Below, in pieces: positions 21,851 through 33,202 of a DNA stretch of 35,698 bases. The notes under the pieces are model-generated. The model ran no database searches. It saw nothing but the letters and a program-made list of their open reading frames with translations, and had not been told where the DNA came from. The stretch comes from Gnetum montanum. Lineage: Eukaryota; Streptophyta; Gnetopsida; Gnetales; Gnetaceae. Both the position numbers and the translations under genes were made by a program. The stretch's first letter is position 1, and each line of letters begins with the position of its first letter. The DNA is taken from contig MNCI01036648.1 of assembly GCA_015680685.1 (NCBI GenBank), positions 2,207 to 37,904 on the forward strand, read 5' to 3'.

Positions 21851-23504
21851 TGGTCAGCTATAGTCTGACCTTTGGTGGACGATTGGCCAACATAATGTAA
21901 ATCGAATTCAGCTGTGATAGCTTTCTAGTGAGCTATCCTACTACTCTCATACAAGTTGTTTGAGATAGCCTGCAGAACGTTGTTTTTGCAGATTATGTTG
22001 ACTTGACTACAGAAAAGATAATAACTACATTTTTTAAGTGCAAAAACCAATGCCAAACAATTACGCTCCACTTCATTGTACCTTGTTTCATACGTAAATA
22101 GAGCATGACTGAGATAATAGATAGGGGCTTCTAATCTGTTGTTCCTTTTTTGGCAAAGTAACGCAACTATAGACACGTCTGAGTTAGCTAGATAAATGTA
22201 AAAAGGTTGATCCCTTTGTGGTGGGAAAACCGTTGGTAAATGTTGCAGCTTCCTTTTTAAGTTGTCGAATACATGCTGGCAGTCATCGGTCCATTCAAAA
22301 TTATTACCCTTCTTAAGAAGGTGTTGCATGAGATGTAATTTATCTATTAACTTCGAAATGAACCACTTGATAAATTGTAGTCTGCCCTGCAACCCACGTA
22401 GTTCTTTGAGGTTTGTAGTTGGCGTTAAATCAACGATGGCTTTAACCTTGTCAGGGTCAACTCGGATGCTAATCTTTGATACCACAAACCCCAACATGAG
22501 TTCGATTTTGACTCTGAATACACATTTCCTTGGGTTGAGCCATAAGTCATGTTTGAGACATCATTTAAGGACTAACTCCAGGTCTTCTTAATGATCTTCT
22601 GACTTTATAGACTTGATAGCTATGTCATCTACATAGTTGTTCAATCTCCCTAAGAGGTAGTCACTAAAGATGTATGTCATGGCTCGTTGATACGTTGCTC
22701 TGACGTTTTTTAACCTGAAAGGCATCGTAGTATAATAGAAGGTCCCCCAGGGCATCATGAATGTTGTGGTCAATTGGTGCTCTGAATTAATACGAATTTG
22801 ATTATAACCTGAGACACCATCCATAAAGGATAGAAGCACGTGACCAGCTGTTGTGTCGATCAGTTGATCGATACTTGGTAACGGGAAATTGTCCTTAATC
22901 ATGGCTTTGTTCAGATCTCGGAAGTCTATGCAAATATGTATGCCTCCCATTTTCTTAGAAACAACTACAATGTTGGACACCCAGTCTGTGTAAGCGATTG
23001 TGTAAATGAAACCAGCCTAATACAGCTTGGTGATTTCATTACGCACTACTAGCGTGATTTTTGGCTTAATCTTTCGTGCCTTCTGTCTAATTACTTTGAT
23101 GCATGGATCTAAAATTATGTTATGCTATATTAATCTTAGCTCTAATCCTGGCATGTCTTCATATGACCATGCAAATAAAGGAACGTTATTTTGTAGCACT
23201 TGTGTTATGCCACTCTGTGTCTGTTGGTTTAGGAGGGAACTAACCCAGAGAGTTTTATTTTCGCCTTTGTGTGTAACCATAGGGACCTCATTGAGAGGGA
23301 CCTCGGTCACATCACCAACCTCCAGGTCTAAAGTTCGGGCCAGATGTTCTAGCCAATCTGAGGATATTTCTGTTGTTGCTATAGTTACGTCACAAAGGGA
23401 AGGGTCTATTTCTATCAGCATGTAATTAAGCTGTCTAATGATCTCTCCATATGGGCCTGTTAAGGTTAAGGCTTCGATAAAGCTGCGTCCATTTGCGACT
23501 CGCC
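21851..23504 (-). pseudogene. Reverse transcriptase and first RNase H of Tat-like element 3
   Basis: The minus strand begins at a candidate splice acceptor with GRVANGRSFIEALTLTGPYG; then VPLFAWSYEDMPGL (23125-23504) is the usual lead into RT of Tat elements. RT proper at 22588-22980 has IVVVSKKMGGIHICIDFRDLN, SFMDGVSGYNQIRI and the catalytic YVDD, intact at 22624-22635. At 21925-22497 follow FVVSKISIRVDPDKVKAI, FEWTDDCQHVFDNLK, and a gypsy RNase H with IYLANSDVSIVALLCQ (expected DAS is NSD-like) and ETRYNEVERNCLALVFALKK. Stops lie near 23020, 22587 and 21927. The upstream gag-PR part lies about 5.9 kb away at 29432, beyond the antisense gene. Confidence 0.88.
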
Positions 23505-23530
23505 CTGCAAAAATACCAAAAATGGAAGAT
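23503..23530 (-). promoter_or_regulatory. Candidate 3' splice site before RT (element 3)
   Basis: The minus strand reads a pyrimidine-rich tract ending tttggtatttttgcag and then GGCGAGTCGC, where the pol frame with its conserved start resumes. Ogre elements are known to splice out an intron between PR and RT. The AG is at 23506-23505. The matching donor is not certain; gcaa|gtaaac at 29431 and caga|gttagc just upstream are candidates. Confidence 0.5.
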
Positions 23531-24081
23531 GTTACATTATTTTTCTGGCAATCTATTGAATGATAAGAATTTGTTTTTTTTTTTTGCATCAGGGTTGCAT
23601 ATTAAAGAGGCTTCCAATTTAAGGTCTTAGTGGACCATTACAAATATGCATAGTTTGTAAAACAATGATGAGCTAGGGTTCCTAGATGCTAGCGTATGAA
23701 GTAAGATGAAAGGTGCAATGTGGCGTGTCTAGTGTGTCGTGAAATTTGAATTTTTATACAAATCGTAGTTAATGCAGCAAGATTACAATATGATAAATTG
23801 TGTATTAGTTTAGGATCATTTCAGACTATGATCCACATGATATCTACGAAATTAATGCCCTGATCTTCACGTTTCATGTTATACTGACACCGGCGTTTCG
23901 GGAAAGTTCCGCATTGATCGGGTAGAAAGAAAAGTTAGTTTCAAGCATTTTGTTTATAAACCATTGGTTCATACTCAAAATAGGTTACAAATATCGTGAA
24001 TTTGGATCTGGCTATAGTAGAAAGGGAGCATAAGTAAAGAGTGAACAGACAATTTTACGAAGATTTTGTTCAATTGCGACT
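23531..24081 (+). other. Region upstream of the antisense gene
   Basis: Non-coding on both strands as far as I can see. There is a run of T at 23573-23585, then AT-rich sequence. It is the likely promoter area of the plus-strand gene starting at 24082. Confidence 0.4.
23953..23960 (+). promoter_or_regulatory. Possible TATA box of the antisense gene
   Basis: TTTATAAA about 122-129 bp before the start codon at 24082, followed by ccattggttc (inverted CCAAT). Placement is reasonable for a plant gene; no independent support. Confidence 0.3.
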
Positions 24082-27000
24082 ATGGCACCCAAAGTCAAAG
24101 GAAAGAATGCCAAACTGGCTAAGATTGATGAAGTGCAAGAAATTTTGCAATGAGCTTTGCAAGCCAGAGTCGAGGCCTGGGAAGTTACTTCGCTTAACCG
24201 GTAAGTCATCATCCACCCTTTTGCACTATTGTTATGTTCGTTACAGCATTGTAGTTGTATATTATTTTCCTGAATGTGCATGTTGCGTTGAGCGTTAATA
24301 TCTATTTATGTGAACTAAGCTATTGTGGTTTGCGATATTACCTTTGTCTTTGATGTTGGAGACGAACCTCATATTGTTACAAGGGTTTAGGTAACATTGA
24401 GTAATACTGAGCAAGCGTAGTGTATAATCGAAAAATCTAGGTATTATATCTGTGGGTAGCATAACCAGGGTTCTGTTTTCTCTTCCTTTACTCCCGTGAT
24501 AGTTACATTTTACGCTAGAGTAATACGCAGTGTTGCTTTCATCGCCGTTGTCTGAGACAGACCTTGAGTTGTTGCAAGGGTTTGGGCGGTTCTGGCCATG
24601 TGTTTCTAATGGAATCTGTAATTTTTTTGGAATCAAAAGAACCCTATTGTAGCGTGATGAATGTTCATGTCTAAATGTTTGGTCTAATAGTAATACATTT
24701 TTATTATACAGTATTATGTTAAAGCACATCCTAATTGTCTTGGACATCGTGGACATTCTATGTTGCATGCATGTTCCCGCAACCAATGTTCTTCCTCCTC
24801 ATGCTCATATAAAGGAGGAGGCGATGTGGTTTCGAAGGGGCACATGGAGGTTCTTGCAATTTTTGCTTCGTAATTACAGCATAATTGTTTGGTCTCATCT
24901 AAGCAATGTAGCTGTTGCTATTTTGGAGATGCTAGTGGTTGGTTTAACACAGAGTGTCTTGGGGTTCCTGATAGACGACACGATCGAAACTATGCAGGTG
25001 CAAAACTGCGAACAGAGTGCCAAAGGTTTAAGACATTTGAGTTGAATCTAAGAGATGCCCAGATTCAACTATTATCATGCCTACAATACTCTGTTCATGG
25101 CCCATCACCTCACAACCTACTTCTAGAATCCACCTAGTACCGTGTATTACGTAGGCAAGTAAGAATTTAAATTTGTGTCGTTCCGATGTGTGGCAACATG
25201 CTGACTATTGTTTAAATTTACGTTAAGCGTAAAGAATTCACCCATCTTCTGTGATGTACATTCTTCATCAATGACAGTGGTCTATTGGGCGATGATGATA
25301 CATTGTCATTGACTGAAAGGGCTATAAGTGAATTCACTTCTATTAGCAACGTACGGGCCGTTGTCATGGGACAACTAGCATTCAAAATCCCAGAATACCC
25401 GACCCACTATGCTGACTTCTTTTCTAGATGTAGAAATCTCGGATGGCTGGATAGGGAATGGACCTTGGATTCTCCCCTCACTGTCGTAGATGTGCAAAGG
25501 AAAATCCCTCCATTTCCTTTACCATTCGGACCTAGTAAACTTCATTATGATGATGAATTATATCAATGTTATTAGTTAGTGATGATATATGAAGTTATCT
25601 TATTTTTTGTTACCTCGGCTTAACTATTGTTTTATGTGAGCAGTCAAGGAATCATGGGAGATCACAATCATGGCTTCCGGTCGTGAGGCAAGCAATCTCT
25701 TTTTCCGCTATGGTGATATAAAGGAGACATAACGCTAGCTTGGCCATAGAGCGGCCCCAGTTGTTTAAACCAATAACCTTCGGGAGGCTGGACTGATGGA
25801 TCTGTTCTTGTTCATAACCCTTGATGTTACTACAGGTGAAATGTTGACCTTAGTCAACTCTTTCAGTGAAGAAGCTGAGCATCTCTGCATACGCAGGCGT
25901 AACGTGCGCGTAAATTTTGACATCGACACTCAGCTGTTCGTCGATCTCTTTGGGGTCCCCTCTGATGGCTTTCCTATAGAGGAAAAGTCGAAAAGGAGCA
26001 CCAAGTACCAGGAAGAGATAGAGGAGTGGCTAGGGGTTAAGAAGGAGGCTAAAGGAATTCCTACCAATGGGATCGAGTTGGAAGTGGCCAACACCATTTA
26101 ACCCATTTTCTAAGCCCGAGCCTTCCCCAAGATCCTCTCCCAAGGGAGATTCCTCACTATCAAGTAGGCTCGAATTATGCGAGAGGTCATGGAGGAGGGG
26201 ATGTGATTCAATTGGGCTAGCTATTTTACCGAAGGCCTATGCATTGAAATGGTCAAAATTCGCAAGAAGTTTGAGTCCTGTTTCAATGTGCATTTTTCCT
26301 TTTTCATAGCTTGCTTTCGACGTTTTTCTGAGCTTCTGGTAGTCCAAAGAAATGGAGTCTGGGTGCAGCCATATTTCTAAATCGTGGATTTCTCATGTTT
26401 TTGGCACTATCAGGTCGCAAGACCCTCTTAAAGGAATTAGGGAGTCGTTGTCAGTAACGACTAGAAACATGGCGGTGCCTCAAACATGGGTCAAGACAGC
26501 GTGGGTGGGGCGCTCCCCTCCTACGCTGGCGATGCTTCAAGGGGGAAGAGCTTGGTGGCTGAAATAGTAGATTCATCGGTGCCACGAAAGAAACCTCATT
26601 TGACCAAGGAGTCTGTCGAGCCAACAAGTGGTGTGAGGCAGAAGATGCAAGTCAGGTTTCGGAGGAGTAATCCTCCAGTAGGTAAGCAAAGAAATGTGCT
26701 AATAGTTATAGTTATGCTACATATAGATACCTTTGCGTTGCATAATATTTATTGAACTAGAGCGAAATCCTGTGTTAATTGAGGACGTTGTGTGACAGCG
26801 AAGGAGAAGGCTGTGGAACGGTTAACCCCTAAAACAGGGGCTATGGTTTTGTGGCACAAGGAAGGGGCCTTAGCCTTGGAAGAAGAGGTTCCAGTCAACA
26901 AGGTGAGTAGTGCACAGGTTTCCATGTGTGAGAAGGAAGCAGCAGTGGAAGATGCCAAAGTCCTTTTGGCCAAGACAGGAAGAGGTAAATGATTTGTGAC

Positions 27001-28484
27001 TTAGTGAGGTTAACTTTTATAGCATACTAAACTCTAGACAATTACTTCTAGAGGTTATACTGGTCATCGTAATGTCTCAATTATGTCGTTATATGGAACT
27101 TGTTCTGTGTAATAGGTGACTAGGACATACACTTGTTAAGAGTGGCGACTCAATCCTAGGGCGAATTTCCTGATAAATTTGCCTTTATGAAAGGTGTCAT
27201 CTAAGATATGATCAATTGCTTGGAGCAAATTGATCCTAAAGTGGGTACACTATGATCATTACTCAGAAGTTGTTCCATTATGGTATTATGTTACCTAATT
27301 ATGCCTAACTGCCATTTTATGTTATTAGGAGCTTGACTCAGGTGGGATCCGTTGGAGCCTATTGATTTAGACGCCACCGAACCCTCATCGGAAGCGACTG
27401 TCATGCCGCGCAACATTTACGACGAGATGTGTAAATGTGCTATATGCTCGACTCACTCCTTATGGGAATGTCAAAGCGTAAACGAAGACCTTTGGAATAG
27501 ATTGCAAAGGTTGGAGAAGGAGAGGGTGGCTCTAAGTGATGAGGTTGGGGATTTAAGATTGTGGAACGAGTTTCTGCAGGCCCAGGGAATGGGCAACGAA
27601 GACTAGTGGATGGCTATTGTAGACTATGCCCGTTATTGGATGGTCGTCCGAAAGAGTGTCCAGACCAGCCATGAACTAGTTGAGCAACGGATGCAAATGG
27701 ATCTCCTAGCTTAGAAAAATCAAAACTGGAAGGACTTTAGCGCGAGTGTGCAAGAATGGGGGTAGACGCAGAAAGACCATAAACATGTCTATAAGCAGGA
27801 ATGCGCTGCCTATCGACAACATTACAGGGACTTTGCCGTCGAGGCTCAGTCTCTTCAACTATTCCTTGACGTTATTGGTGCTTCCAATGCATTTGAAAGG
27901 TTTCAAGAGCAAGTGACGGTAAGTACCTCCCTAGAAAGGGAAATGACTCTTCCTGGAGGGAAGACAACAGTCCCTTCCTTCTTCCCTGAACCACCCTGAT
28001 GGACTCCTATGGAGAAAGGGAAGGTCAAGGCCGGAGCTAATCTAGGAGATAGGGTTTGGTTTGAGCTTATCAAGGACAAAATTATGCAATGTCTCTGGAC
28101 TGGCTTAGAACAAATCCTGTTTGTTACTGATGTAGGACCGTCACAGGTGAGTTTTTGTTTTATTATGCTTTTCTTCATACCTAGTTTTGATCACGATGTT
28201 AATATGCGTGTTATCTCTAATTACAGGAACGACCTGAGGAGGTTCCTCAGCAGGACGAACATAACATGGATAATGGTCCTCACGAAGAGGATTTGCAGGG
28301 GACATAGCGTAATAGTGATGATCAATGTCGTGGCAAACAACCTCATGCAGAAGAGCCTGGCAGGGAGGGCCACTTTCATGAAGAAATGCTACCTGAAAAA
28401 GGTGGCCCCTATGAGGACGATTTGCTCGAAGTAGAGATGGAGTTGAGGGATACGGGCAACAATGGGGACAAAGGAGATGCATAG
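24082..28484 (+). pseudogene. Seven-exon antisense gene inside the PR-RT interval of element 3
   Basis: Exons: 24082-24200, 24712-25158, 25278-25567, 25644-26681, 26799-26984, 27329-28146, 28227-28484. Donors include CCG|GTAAGT, CAA|GTAAG, GTAG|GTAAGC, GAG|GTAAAT and CAG|GTGAGT; acceptors tatacag, gacag, gcag, gacag, attag, ttacag. Only the third donor (gttatt) is poor. Phases match at all six junctions and the total is 3156 nt, 1052 codons. Start MAPKVKGKNAKLAKIDEVQE. Exon 4 carries RVNFDIDTQLFVDLFGVP followed by SDGFP, and later FNWASYFTEGLCIEMVKIRK with a Phe-rich block, reminiscent of plant mobile / 'plant transposon protein' domains. Exon 4-5 is a low-complexity linker. Exon 6 has CKCAICSTH and a coiled coil (LWNRLQRLEKERVALSDEVG); exon 7 is an acidic tail. 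21 in-frame stops (11 in exon 4) and no needed frameshift. Function unknown. Confidence 0.72.
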
Positions 28485-28681
28485 TGTAGCTGTATTAGCC
28501 ACAATGCATTTTTTATGATGAGATGAAATGAAAGAAAATATTTTTCTTTAACACTTTAATGCAAATTTGGTCTGAGTTTGATGTTCTTTTGCTGTTTTCG
28601 TTTTATGAAAAGCGTAAATGAATAGGTTTTGATGCTATGACAAATCGCAGATAATTTTAAGCATGTAACGTAAATGAAGTT

Positions 28682-28999
28682 ACTAGTTTAAAGCCATTGC
28701 AGGACACTAGGTAATTCAGGTGCAAAGGGTAAATGACATCGCTATTTTTAGGCCATTTCGAGCCTTTGACTAGTTCATTGTGATAAATTGTGATTTAAAT
28801 AGGTAGTTTTAAGGCCATTGCAGGCCATGGATAGTTTAAGGCCATTTCGGGCCATGGATAGTTTAAGGCCATTTCGGGTCCTTGATAGTTTAAGGCTATT
28901 TCAGGCCCTTGCTATGTGTGTGAAAGAATAACATTAAGTTGTCAGTTTTAAGCCATGGCAGGCTACAATTAGTTTTAGGCCATTTCAGGCCATGGATAA
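28682..28999 (+). repeat. 27-bp tandem repeat, tagtttaaggccatttcggg type
   Basis: Four near-perfect units in 28804-28912, each starting tagtttaaggcc and ending in a gggccatgga-like segment, plus related single units at about 28682, 28946 and 28971. The start of the unit (agtttaaggcc...gcaggc) resembles the repeat core at 19635-19992. Confidence 0.8.
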
Positions 29000-29054
29000 T
29001 TCGGGTGCAAAGCATACATGATTAGTTTTAGATAAAATTAAGAGTAACAAAGAT

Positions 29055-29352
29055 AGCTAGTGGAAGTGTAAAAATAAGCATAAGCATAAATGAGAATAGC
29101 TAGTATAAGTGAAAAAAATAAGCATAAGCGTAAAATGAGAATAGCTGGTTGAAGTGTAAAAATAAGCATAAGTGTAAATGTGAATAGCTGGTGGAAGTGT
29201 AAAAATAAGCATAAGAGTAAATGTGAATAGCTGGTGGAAGCGTAAAAATAAGCATAAGCGTAAATGTGAATAGATGGTGGAAGCATAAAAATAAGCATAA
29301 GCGTAAATGTGAATAGCTGGTGAAAGCGTAAAGATATATGCATAAATGTGAT
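29055..29352 (+). repeat. 43-bp tandem repeat, about seven units
   Basis: The unit runs agctggtggaagtgtaaaaa then taagcataagcgtaaatgtg and aat. Units at 29055, 29098, 29143, 29186, 29229, 29272 and a shortened last one near 29315. The central units differ at only a few bases, the outer ones more. Confidence 0.9.
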
Positions 29353-29431
29353 TAGTGTTTGTAAAGTAAAAATATGATAGTTGATGAAAAAGTACGCATA
29401 AACTGCATGGCATTTAGATAACAAGGTTTAC

Positions 29432-30780
29432 TTGCTAACTCTGTAATTGTTTCCTGATTGCCTTCATTTCTGGTGATGCGTAAAGATGAGGGGATTTATG
29501 ACCTTTTTCCTTCATGCCATAATCTTCCTCTTGGAATGGTAGTTTGGCCCAAGTTAGGCTGTCATCGGCCACTATTTAGGCTTGTTCGAGTATTTGGACA
29601 GGGGACTGATCTTCAGGCATTTCAATTTTCGACCCCTGTTCTATTTCTATGTTATTAACAGCCTGAGGGGTTATTTCATCACCATGGATGACCACTTCTC
29701 TTCCTGTGTAGGGCAGATGGATCTCCTGATGGATAGGTGATGAAACTGCCCTCAGTTGAGCCAACCAAGACCTCCCCATGATTAAGTTGAAGCCAGGCAT
29801 CTCTTCGATGATAATAAAAGTTGCGTATGTGGGGAACTACTCCACTGCCACAAAGTTGATGTGCACTGTGTCTTTGACTTGCACTTGTGCCCCATTGAAT
29901 GACTTTAGACATGACGTCGTGGTAGGACTGATCTGATCGATTAGGCCTAGCTTATCCACTATGGGATATGGGATGACATTAGTGGTCTCCCCGTCATCTA
30001 CATGTACTCTCTGGATCCAATGTTGGCCGATCCAGATAGTGATGAACATGGGCACCATTGTCACCTGACCCTTTTCAGGATTATTCTTAATGGATTCATC
30101 GTGAAAGGTCAGCAGGGAAAGCCCAGGCTTCTCAATGGTGTGAGGAAGCATAATGGAATGAATTGCTTCTTCGTCCACTAGAAAGCTCTCATCCATGGGT
30201 GTGGACATTAGCATACGAACCATAGCCTCATGATGTTTCTGTGACATCATGAGTAAGTCATAAAGGCTCAATGTTGCATTTTTTTGTTTGAGCCTGTTTG
30301 ACTTGCGTAAAGGCATTGAAGAGATCCTGCCCACGATCTGACTACTTGTCACCATTTTCCTCTTTCATTTGCCCTAAGAGACGAATTTCTCAAGGAGGAG
30401 TGACATTTGGTCGATGGCTGTGTTTCTTTTGGCTAGGAAGAGATGGTTGCGTTTGCGTAACTTCGTCATTTTTAGAAAGTGGGGTCAAGGGTACATAAGC
30501 GAGGGGTTTAGGCCCGGGAAACCCCAGCGTAAGATGATCCCTGGTTGTACCAGTTGTCATACCTCCTTCTCCTTTTTCGTCAAGTTGGGATTGGAAGATT
30601 GACTTGGAGGTTTGCCCCTACACAGGAGGGGTGGTTGATGGTTTTGGCACCCTGATGATAAAGGGTGCCTTCGGCGTAGGCGCGGGTTGGGCCGCGGCTT
30701 TACCAACAGCAGGCTATCGAGCAATGGTCTGAGAAGGGGCTCAAAGGATAAAAGGTTGCTTTGGAACACCACTTGTCGAT
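29432..30780 (-). pseudogene. Protease region of Tat-like element 3
   Basis: Minus strand. The open stretch at 29837-30355 has SQKHHEAMVRMLMSTPMDES, IWIGQHWIQRVHVDDGETTN then VIPYPIVDKLGL. The last is the retropepsin active-site block, where the expected D-[GST]-G reads DDG. The fold continues in another frame at 29576-29800 with MPGFNLIMGRSWLAQLRAV, the conserved end block. Reading past a stop at 29576-29578 the frame stays protein-like (DDSLTWAKLPFQEEDYG) to about 29440, where the putative intron begins. The N-terminal side is Pro/Arg-rich. It is inactive by stops and frame changes. Confidence 0.75.
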
Positions 30781-33202
30781 GCTAATGGATTTACTATTTG
30801 GGACAAACGAGGATGTGTTCGCAACACAAAAGGCTGCTTCGGTTGTGCCTGATTATCGCCCTCTACTCCTACCACGTTAATTGTGTACCCTGCGTTATTT
30901 GCATTTAATGGATCTTGGTACACATGCATGGCTTGGTTTGCTAGACGAGCTGGACTACTGCTATCTATGATTAGGTCACCTTGATCGATCATATGTTGAA
31001 TGTCATCTTTCAATGCCTAGCAATAATTCGTGTCATGTCCACACAATTGATGGTAGTCACAAAACCGGTCCAGTCTAAAGTTCTTGGGAACTGGTGGTTC
31101 ATTAGGTTGGGCCAAGGAGGGGTTCTTGAGTAATTTGCAATGGTGCCTGTGACATTTCAGAGCCTCCTCGAACACCACCTTGTGTCGAATATGGTCGGTC
31201 CTCAATAATTGCTTCAGGAGTTCATAAGGATTTACAGGTAGAGTTGCATAATTTGAGCGATCCTTATGCTCAAATTTTGGCCTTGGTTGTGGAGGTGCTT
31301 CGGGGGTAGAAGAAGCTTCTTGATTGGTGCCATTTGAGCTAGTTTTTGGCTCAGCAGGCTCCGCAGTTGTTTTCTTGTTGTTGTTGTTTTCTTCTTGGCC
31401 CTCTCGGCAACCACCGCTACTGTCGTTGTCATGGCTTTACCTTTGTCCTTACCCTTGCTGTGGGCATTCTTGTAGATCACATATGCCAGATCTTTACTAG
31501 CCTCTGCCATGTCTTGGATGCTCTTAGTCTAAGCAAAGGCTTGGCTGAGGGAATAGGGAGTGAGATAATACAGCTTAGATTTGATAAAGTCATTGACCGC
31601 TCCCTTGAAGATTGCCAGTAGATGGGCTTCCGCAATGGGTTCACGCATTTCATTCAAGGTAGCGCTCCACCGCTGTATAAACTTTTGAACCAACTCAAGT
31701 GGGTCTTGCTTGACTCCCATAAGTTGGTCCAATGTGACCTTTGGCATCAAATTGTATTTGAAACAAGTCACAAACTGAGTTAATAGCTCTTCCAAAGTTG
31801 AGATGGAAGCACGTGGGAGTGCTTGATACCAGTCCAGAGCTTTGCCTATTAAGGACATAGCAAAGACATGGATTATAGTAAGCAGCCATTATTGCAGTAA
31901 TAAGGACTCTAACCTGAAAGTGACGAGGTGGGCATTGGGATTACCTTTCCCATTATATTTTGTAAAATGGGGAAGGGGCATCCCAGGTGGCAATGACAGG
32001 ACATGGACTACTGGAATAATAGGATCGTCATGGTAGAAATCCATGACTTGTATCGTGTTAGAACCAACAACCTTGAGATGCTTGACCTCTTCAGTAAGGG
32101 TCTGAATGAGCTAGAAGGCTTGGTCCAGACCCATGGATGACGAAGTCGTTTGTGGAACACTAGAAGGAGCTACACTAGGTGGCGGAACGGAGGTAGCAGC
32201 TTGGCCGATGGTCGGTGCTATCGGGATGGTCCCTGTATGTAGTGTTACTTGTGGCATTCACCATCTGGTGGTTGGTGCGAATGGAGCAACCACTGTTAAC
32301 TACGCCATTGAATATGTTGTTTGTGGAACCGGGGGCACAGGCAGCGATCCCGCAACTGGGTTTAGCACTTGCGGGACCTGGCTTTGATGATGGGGATGGT
32401 GGTGCATTTTTGCAGTATGTACAACAAGAGACATGTTGGGAGCCCACCATGCTATGGTGGTAGGCCCTATCGTGTGAGTCAGGACCAAGGTTGGTGTTGT
32501 AGGTAATTGTGACGTAGGTATCGCGTGCACATGCGATGACATAGGCGCGGATGCACAATGAGATGGGTTAGGTAATTGCACCTCCTAGGGAATGATTTGC
32601 GATGGACCTTCGCCTGGAAGTATAGTAAGAGAGAGAAAATGTAAGCGCGGTGAGTGCGGGACTCTATTAGTATTAGATAATGTGAAATTCGTGGTGACCA
32701 TGAACAATGGATTTACGCGGGACGTCATCGAGGGAGGGGCCATGGTGAAATCAGCATGACTACCTCCTTCAGAGTGAGAGTCTAGATCGTCTTGCTCGTC
32801 ATGAAGTGTTTCATCATGGAACAACACCTCTAGTTGTTCTGGTGATGTCTTTGCCATCAGCATTTGATCTAGGATCCACTTTTGTTGATTTGTCAGGGGC
32901 ACAGTGACATTAGGTGAAGGAATCAATTCCTTCCCGTTGCAGTACATGAACTCGTACTCTCATTTTTCCTCGAATTCTTGTGGATACATGGGCAGGTTTG
33001 CCACTAGGTTAGCATAGAGGAAATTGTGGTGTTCCCTACACAGAGCATGTCCCTCAGGCTTCTTGTTTTGCATCCTGAGGAAACGATGCGGTTGCACCAG
33101 GCTAATTGGCTACTCAAGCGCAGGAGGCGTAACTTGCATGGTCCAAGGGTTCTCAAGGTTGGCTGTGTTAACAGTGATAGTTGATGTAGTTATTCTCTAC
33201 AT
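30781..33202 (-). pseudogene. Gag of Tat-like element 3
   Basis: One minus-strand frame runs from an ATG at 33202 (ATG TAG, so the second codon is already a stop) to about 31232, with scattered stops and no frame change; shifts occur near 31220 and 30800-31000. Order: N-terminal region with KKPEGHALCREHHNFLY; an acidic, then Pro/His/Thr-rich linker (32175-32947); a possible short coiled coil (LIQTLTEEVKHLKVV); and the gag core at 31529-32000 with FTKYNGKGNPNAHLVTFR, LIGKALDWYQALPRASI and ELLTQFVTCFKYN. Basic stretches follow (HSKGKDKGKA), then a zinc knuckle-like RFCDYHQLCGHDTNYC with DDIQHMIDQGDLI at about 30990-31075, typical of Tat/gypsy Gag. The core is well preserved, so the identity is secure. 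Confidence 0.85.

Larger units (their letters stand above)
28485..29431. other. Repeat-rich non-coding stretch after the antisense gene
   Basis: This starts with the probable 3' end of the plus-strand gene (aatgaaagaaaat near 28527 is a weak poly(A)-like signal). It then holds two tandem arrays listed separately. Open frames on the minus strand at 29038-29424 are products of the 43-bp array. Confidence 0.6.

Noticed and set aside
24889-25137. A plus-strand open frame with a Cys-rich stretch resembling the end of a PHD finger (CSCC...GWFNTECLG)
   Set aside because: It is not the frame that fits the splice phases of exons 1 and 3, the zinc ligands are incomplete, and the sequence upstream in that frame is interrupted.
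26067-26309. Alternative plus-strand frame overlapping exon 4 (Pro/Ser-rich start)
   Set aside because: It would need an unsupported shift; the exon 4 frame continues through to the donor at 26681 and keeps phase with exon 5.
28141-28482. Minus-strand frame of 113 codons opposite the last exon
   Set aside because: The plus-strand reading has matching splice phases and an acidic tail; the minus reading is its complement.
29038-29424. Long minus-strand open frames rich in Tyr, Phe and Leu
   Set aside because: They are read through the 43-bp tandem repeat in two frames at once; repeats free of stops open such frames by chance.
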